From contig CM049311.1 in the NCBI GenBank assembly GCA_026874595.1, positions 40,367,676-40,431,675 on the forward strand: a DNA stretch of 64,000 nucleotides, read 5' to 3'. This document shows, in pieces, positions 59,061 to 64,000 of the stretch (positions within the stretch are counted from its first letter, which is position 1; the number at the start of each line of letters is the position of its first letter). Made by a program: the position numbers and the translations under genes. Below the pieces are notes generated by a model. That model worked only from the letters and a program-made list of their open reading frames with translations. It was not told where the DNA came from and did no database searches. The stretch is from Sipunculus nudus (taxonomy: Eukaryota > Annelida > Sipuncula > Golfingiida > Sipunculidae).

Positions 59061-61205
59061 GGGCCACTAGATTTCATATTGTTTTCAGTCCCATCATCTG
59101 TTGTCGTTGTCGGCGATCTTCGTCAAACCTGTCGAATTTTAGTATTATTACTAGTTCTATAACTTTAAAGCACAGTGTGTTTTTTCTTCAAATTTGAAAC
59201 ACCAGTTACGTTGACCATGTTTTCAGAGGAGGTAGAAAAACTGGTTACCTTAAGCTGGATCTAAAAGGTCAAATAAGCCGAATTATAGTTCATCGTCTTG
59301 AGGATTTCTTGTGAACGTGATAACTTTTATTTTGTTCCCAAATATGATAGAATAAATGTTTCAATCAAGTTCTCAGTGTACTTCAAAAACTGGTGATCTT
59401 GACTTTGATCATATTCTTCTCTTGTACAACCTGTATAGACCAGTCATGAGTGGAGTCAGTATGAACATATGTGACCCATGACATACCGAAGAACCCTGTC
59501 GACTGAGGTGTAAGAAGGTCAAAGATCAAGATTACATCTGAAGTTTTATCTCAATGTGACTCTCAGATGATAAAATTCCAGTTGTGAATGTAAGGGTGAA
59601 ATGCCTGTTCTTCACATGAACGTCATAACCCATGGGTCACTTGTTTGTAAATGTTACAACAGCATTGCCTATATGGCTTGAGCCGTTGTTTTTTAGACTG
59701 TGACAGCATCAGTAGCGTTATATAGGTGAGCTATTTATTTTTAACCTTTACAGCAGCATGCTGGGGATGGCTGGTCTGATGATGGATGCTCTGGCTGTAA
59801 TCAGTGGATGTTGATTGATTATCCTCTGCTCATCAATTACTCCTTTTTATATAGACATGTACAATTTTAGATTAAAGGCCTTTGCAGTCAACGAGACGCG
59901 TTTCTCCCATTTGATCTGGAAGAATTAGCGACTGATAGAAAGCTGCTCTCCCAAAATTATTTACATTGATGAAAAGCCACAGCAACTGGAAAGTCCATCA
60001 ACCCACAATTCCCTCATATTATTAGCAATTGCCCCTGTAGTTACCCCAGAGGCTTTGTAACTTTGGTTACATATTACATATACATCTAGGGGGAATAGCT
60101 ACATCATATAAATCAAATAATTACATTACAAGTTTGGAGTCCGATATGTCACTTGTGCGGGTCCATTCGCTGGTGACTGTGCGGGATTATGGCTGTTTAA
60201 CAAGCCTGGCTCAGAATTTCTGGAATATCGAACTTGATGGATCCATCACCTCGACCGACAAACTCAGAATGTTGGAGGAGTTTGATATGGGTGTATCATT
60301 GTCAAGATTAAAGTCGCATAATACTATAGCGTCTTATCGACCCTCTGATATTACGACCAGATTATTGGCCTGTCAGCGTGTTTTTACATCTAAGTCCGAG
60401 GAACGCATTATAAGGTCCATGAGGATGTAAATTTTTTTCGTCATTTTTGACAACATATCCTGGCCTAAGGTACGCTGTCAATTATTATTAACCAGACCAA
60501 TCGGTAGCATTTTTTTTACTTTCTTATAACACCAAACATGAGCGTGAAAATTTCCCATCAACTCAGTATATTGGTAAACCACTCGGCATGTATGTTGAAT
60601 TTATAACCGTAAGAACAAAATCATGGCGCGCACGGGTTACAGGACGCAGGCAACTTGCAGGCGATATATACAGGAAATGACTCGTTACCATAGAGACGTG
60701 TTTTCAGTTTGGGTTGTGAGTTAACATGTATTCACTTGTGTTAAATAATCATCCGTAGCATAATATTAAGATTATTGGTGGTTTTACCACAATGTGTATG
60801 CAACATGATGGAAACCACTGCGATGAATTCCTCGATATTGCTTGTTTCACGACTCAAGTAAGCTGACCAGCCCAAATATCATTGCCCACTGCGTTGGGTT
60901 GTCACGGCTAACAATACTATCAGTTTTAATCAGGAACGACCAACATGACACGGTGACGTGCGTGAGCGCGTCCTACGGAGAAAGGTTGGGTGTTTAGTGT
61001 GTGGAATTGCTTGATTGTTAATTGATGCCATGTCTATCCAGCTGTGGGTATGGAATTATACCGACTCTGCTGAGTCGATGCACTACGGGACAACTAGGAA
61101 GTATTATAATTAATTATTTTGCCACCTATAACAGTATAGAAAGATTTCAGGAATGGTCACTTCACAACAACACCGGTAATAGTCGCAGTATAATTGTTGC
61201 ATGTT
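59061..61205. other. Repeat remnants then intergenic DNA
   Basis: 59100-59640 is a related AGGTCA-containing repeat ending GAACGTCATAACCCATGGGT, CACTTGTTTG, followed by two decayed 47-bp units (59647-59763). After that the sequence looks single-copy. A 98-codon plus frame at 60134-60430 (MESDMSLVRV start, EERIIRSMRM end) is unrecognised and at chance length. Confidence 0.4.
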
Positions 61206-61345
61206 GTTACGGGGTGATATAAAAGCGGACCGAACTGTCTCGCTAGTGTAGCTTGCTCTTCTACCGAAGCGGTTGGATTGCTGGACATGTGCGCCACCGA
61301 CATGGGTTCGAATCCCGGATCGGCCAAGTATTTTCCCCTGAACAA
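61206..61345 (+). repeat. tRNA-derived SINE, copy 2
   Basis: GTTACGGGGTGATATAAAAG, GCGGACCGAACTGTCTCGCT; A-box region CCGAAGCGGTTGGATTGCTG (about 61263); perfect B box GGTTCGAATCC at 61304-61314; then CGGATCGGCCAAGTATTTTC. Very similar to copy 3, which starts 559 bp downstream in the same orientation. Confidence 0.75.
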
Positions 61346-61764
61346 TTTGTCTTCTCACATTTTCTTTTGTGTTCCACACAAATTGTAATTTCTTGTTATA
61401 TTATTATAGCACCTATTTATAATTTTTATTTAATTATCAATGAATACTGAGAACACAAGGACCTTTAAAACATTAATAGTAGGGATTTCTTCGTCACTGA
61501 ATTGTATTTGATTGCATTGTACAATTATCTTTTGAAACATGTTAAAATATATCTTGTATCTTAGGAGAGGAATTAATATAGGGCTATGCCCTGTTTTCCG
61601 ATCCTTATTGATGATTCAATAAACTACTGTTTACACCAAAATGGGGGCTCCTCCAACCTGACGGTAAACATTGTGGCCGGCCGCCCACGGAATAAGCTCA
61701 CCAAAGTGTGACTCCTGGGATAATTAGTCTTGTTCTGATAGCTGAACGCTTTAAGAGGGGATGT
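61346..61764. other. Sequence between two direct SINE copies
   Basis: Its last part (61642-61764) begins TGGGGGCTCCTCCAACCTGA and contains CCTGGGATAATTAGTCTTGT. Equivalents follow SINE copy 1 at 31950-32075 (TGGGGGCTCGTCTAAC; CCTGGGTTAATTAATCTCGT). The conserved unit is therefore longer than the tRNA-like part. Confidence 0.5.
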
Positions 61765-61920
61765 GTTACGGGGTGACATAAAAGCGGACCGAACTGTCTC
61801 GCTAGTGAATCCTGCTTTTCAGGCGAAGCGGTTGGATTGCTGGACATGTGCGCCACCGACATGGGTTCGAATCCCACATCGGCCAAGTATTTTACCCTGA
61901 ACAATTTGTATTCGTTAACA
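61765..61920 (+). repeat. tRNA-derived SINE, copy 3
   Basis: GTTACGGGGTGACATAAAAG start; A-box region AGGCGAAGCGGTTGGATTGC at 61821; perfect B box GGTTCGAATCC at 61864-61874; CACATCGGCCAAGTATTTTA end. A-to-B spacing (about 43 bp) is in the range for tRNA-type polymerase III promoters. Reverse-strand open frames over copies 2 and 3 (PGFEPMSVAHMSSNPTAS) are simply the SINE read backwards. Confidence 0.75.
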
Positions 61921-64000
61921 TGTTCGATGTTTCTCTTGTATAATGCCACTGTCCCAGCCGGGGGAAGTTTATATTTTTGTCCTGCAGGCAGTGCCGGACA
62001 CGGGTAGGACAAAAGAGGCAGCTTGGCTAAAAAAATAACATTTTTGGACTGATTTCAAGCCAAGAAAGCGAGTAATAAGAACCAATTATATTCGCTATTC
62101 CCGAACAAATGCCTGTAGTATTGTGTTTACCTATCAGTTTATCTGTGAATTTCTTAATCGTCCTTTTAAGGGATTACTTAAATCAGGCCTTACTAGATAT
62201 ATTTCTAAATAAATTGTATTAGATATATATATATATATATCAAATTACTGAAATAATAATGTTCAGTTAATAACAAAGCAGATAATAATCATGAGTTTCA
62301 AAGGCTACAAAGAAAAACTAGTATATATCTATTTCATCGTAGGGTTGGTTGTCTGGGTTCTGTTCACAAAATTTAAGTTGCCCATCACCTCTCCACCTCC
62401 ACACCACTTATACATTTAATTTTCCTTGCTGCGCCTCTGTGTCACCTGGTCTTTCTTTACTAATGACACTATTTAGGTCCGTTCTTGGCTTTGTTCCTCA
62501 AATAAATTCAAATTACATTTATAATTTTCAGCGATATTCTGTGAGGAAAAGTTCAGCTAATTCTTCCAGAAATTCCTGAGGTGAAACAAGCACATGCCGG
62601 AGATTTTGTCTCGTCATGTGAAATGTGTATAACGCGGAATCCAAACTTAACATCTGTTTGCCAATGACATGAAATTGGCCGGTTTCTAGGCAGGGCGACC
62701 CCTTACAGAATTGCTTTGTCAATACCTGCTTCGGATGTAGAATTCCACTGAGTGGGTAAACAGTACATAAATATGAGCATCTCTCGCCGACAGCGAAACT
62801 GGCTTCCCCCGGCTCGCCTACGTCATTAACAGAGTGGCTTAACGCGAGTATGAGGTGTTTATCTGGCCGGCGGGGTATCATTTCATATCCCTTATTCTAG
62901 GCTATAAACACCGGTCAAAGAAACTTCCTGCTCTCGAGAGTCACTTCGGCTCGTTAACATAACGATTTTGGGCTCCCCGCAATATGTAAGTGTCTAGTAG
63001 TCTGTCCTGCTGAAGTGTCTAGATCACTCATAATACAGCGGCAGTGACAGGGCCGTGGACGTCTTAACAAGTAAAAAAAGACTTATAACCTCCACACAGG
63101 CCCATGGTCTGACCATGTACATAACGTACAACATAATACCAACCGGTCCAAATATATTATCACTTACATATAGGCGTAAAGTACACGCCCCCCCCCCCCC
63201 CCTCCCCTGGTGGACGTCTAACAATGTACAAAAACATCAATATAACATCGTGGTTCATGTCAACTAATACAACGCACACACACGTCATCTGGTAGTGGCA
63301 CTGCACTGTTGTCACGGAACTCCTCTGTGACCACGCCTTTTATACGCACATTCTTGGTCGGTCAGGAATGATACAAAGTGTTTTTGATGGTAGTCAATTT
63401 CTTTATTTACCATAAATCAAGAGAGTTGCTCAATGTTCGAAGTAACTATCGCAGCTCCACATGTTGGCAACTACGATTGCATCAAGGCAGAATCAAACAA
63501 CAATCCGTCAAAGGACAGGACAACCAATTCCATAATGAGGTTATCCAATTTGTCCAAATTTAAACGGGCATATTCCGATATCTGACATGTATTAAATATG
63601 TACCCTTTATAAAATATGCCAAATGGTTCCAGTCCCACAGAGCACAAGCGGTCTTTTTTGTTTATATCCACGCATTTATAACATGTGAGGGCCCGCGAAA
63701 ATAATCTAAACAAATTCAACAAGAACATCTGGAAGCAAGCCAGTTTTATAAGCTGTTTTGTAAATAGTCAACCGTCAGCTTTCTTACAAATGCAACCAAT
63801 CACCTTATGTCACATGGTTTTTCTGTTTGTCAACATAGGCCATTGTACAATGTTTATATAATAACAACAAGCTCATGGGCCTTCATTCGTCACAGAGGAG
63901 TTATAAGAACATTTAATAACAGGCATTGCCGCCAGTTGATGAATATGTACTCAGAATAAGACAGCACATACATTCTACAAAAAAAAAGAATAAGTGAATA
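61921..64000. other. Intergenic DNA to window end
   Basis: A short TA run at about 62222-62241 and a C run at 63188-63202. The 117-codon reverse frame at 62528-62881 lies in a GC-richer patch and has balanced composition (IPRRPDKHLILALSHSVND near its start). No family is recognised and the length is near chance. No promoter, RNA gene or repeat is identified. Confidence 0.4.

Noticed and set aside
60684-60697. GTTACCATAGAGAC, a match to the RFX X-box consensus RYYNYYATRRNRAC
   Set aside because: The consensus is so degenerate that about two matches are expected in 64 kb on both strands, and there is no adjacent gene.
61110-62012. Reverse-strand frames containing PGFEPMSVAHMSSNPTAS in two places
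   Set aside because: The shared peptide is the tRNA-derived SINE read backwards, not a gene family.
62528-62881. 117-codon reverse-strand frame as a gene
   Set aside because: Reasonable composition but no family, promoter or splice support, and the length is within chance expectation.

Overview
This 64-kb window looks like nuclear DNA of an invertebrate animal, most likely a mollusc and possibly a bivalve. It is AT-rich and non-operonic, full of long (TA)n runs, G/C homopolymers, minisatellites, tRNA-derived SINEs, MITEs and broken copies of L1-like, BEL/Pao and Ty3/Gypsy retroelements. It also has several families of short, non-coding dispersed repeats whose style I associate with molluscan genomes. 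The taxonomic call is inference. No complete host protein-coding gene, rRNA or CRISPR array could be supported, and the only tRNA-like sequences are inside SINEs.

Layout. 0-7 kb: a duplicated dispersed repeat, an L1-like relic (ORF1, then endonuclease), an internally deleted BEL/Pao element with its probable 3' LTR, and a separate LINE reverse-transcriptase scrap. 7-14 kb: mostly unannotatable AT-rich DNA with a PIF/Harbinger-like MITE and three (TA)n tracts. 14.6-17.9 kb: three unrelated minisatellites back to back (24, 36 and 52 bp units). 18.5-23.3 kb: dispersed repeats carrying CTCF-like and nuclear-receptor-like motifs. 24.4-25 kb: a 42-bp minisatellite split by a hAT-like MITE. 25.6-27.6 kb: more dispersed repeats. 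29.2-29.7 kb: a reverse-strand Ty3/Gypsy reverse-transcriptase relic. 33.9-34.5 kb: a 61-bp minisatellite. 40.0-43.2 kb: a 3.1-kb array of about 80 units of 39 bp, the most striking object here. 43.5-44.5 kb: dispersed repeats. 44.5-51 kb: the most single-copy-looking part, with GC-richer patches that may hold promoters or first exons. 51.3-56.3 kb: a second hAT-like MITE and three small tandem arrays. 56.3-59.6 kb: a long run of the dispersed family that carries palindromic oestrogen-response-element-like sites. 61.2-61.9 kb: two direct SINE copies.

The elements do not work together as a pathway. The long open reading frames at 40-43 kb follow from the 39-bp unit length (13 codons) and should not be read as genes. 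Elsewhere, open frames of about 100 codons are expected by chance at this base composition: a stop frequency near 7% per codon gives several in 64 kb. The points most worth pursuing are the poly(A)-signal-like layout of every 39-bp unit, trimeric higher-order structure in two independent minisatellites, CTCF-like and ERE-like motifs carried by repeats, and two MITEs with matching 5-bp target duplications.
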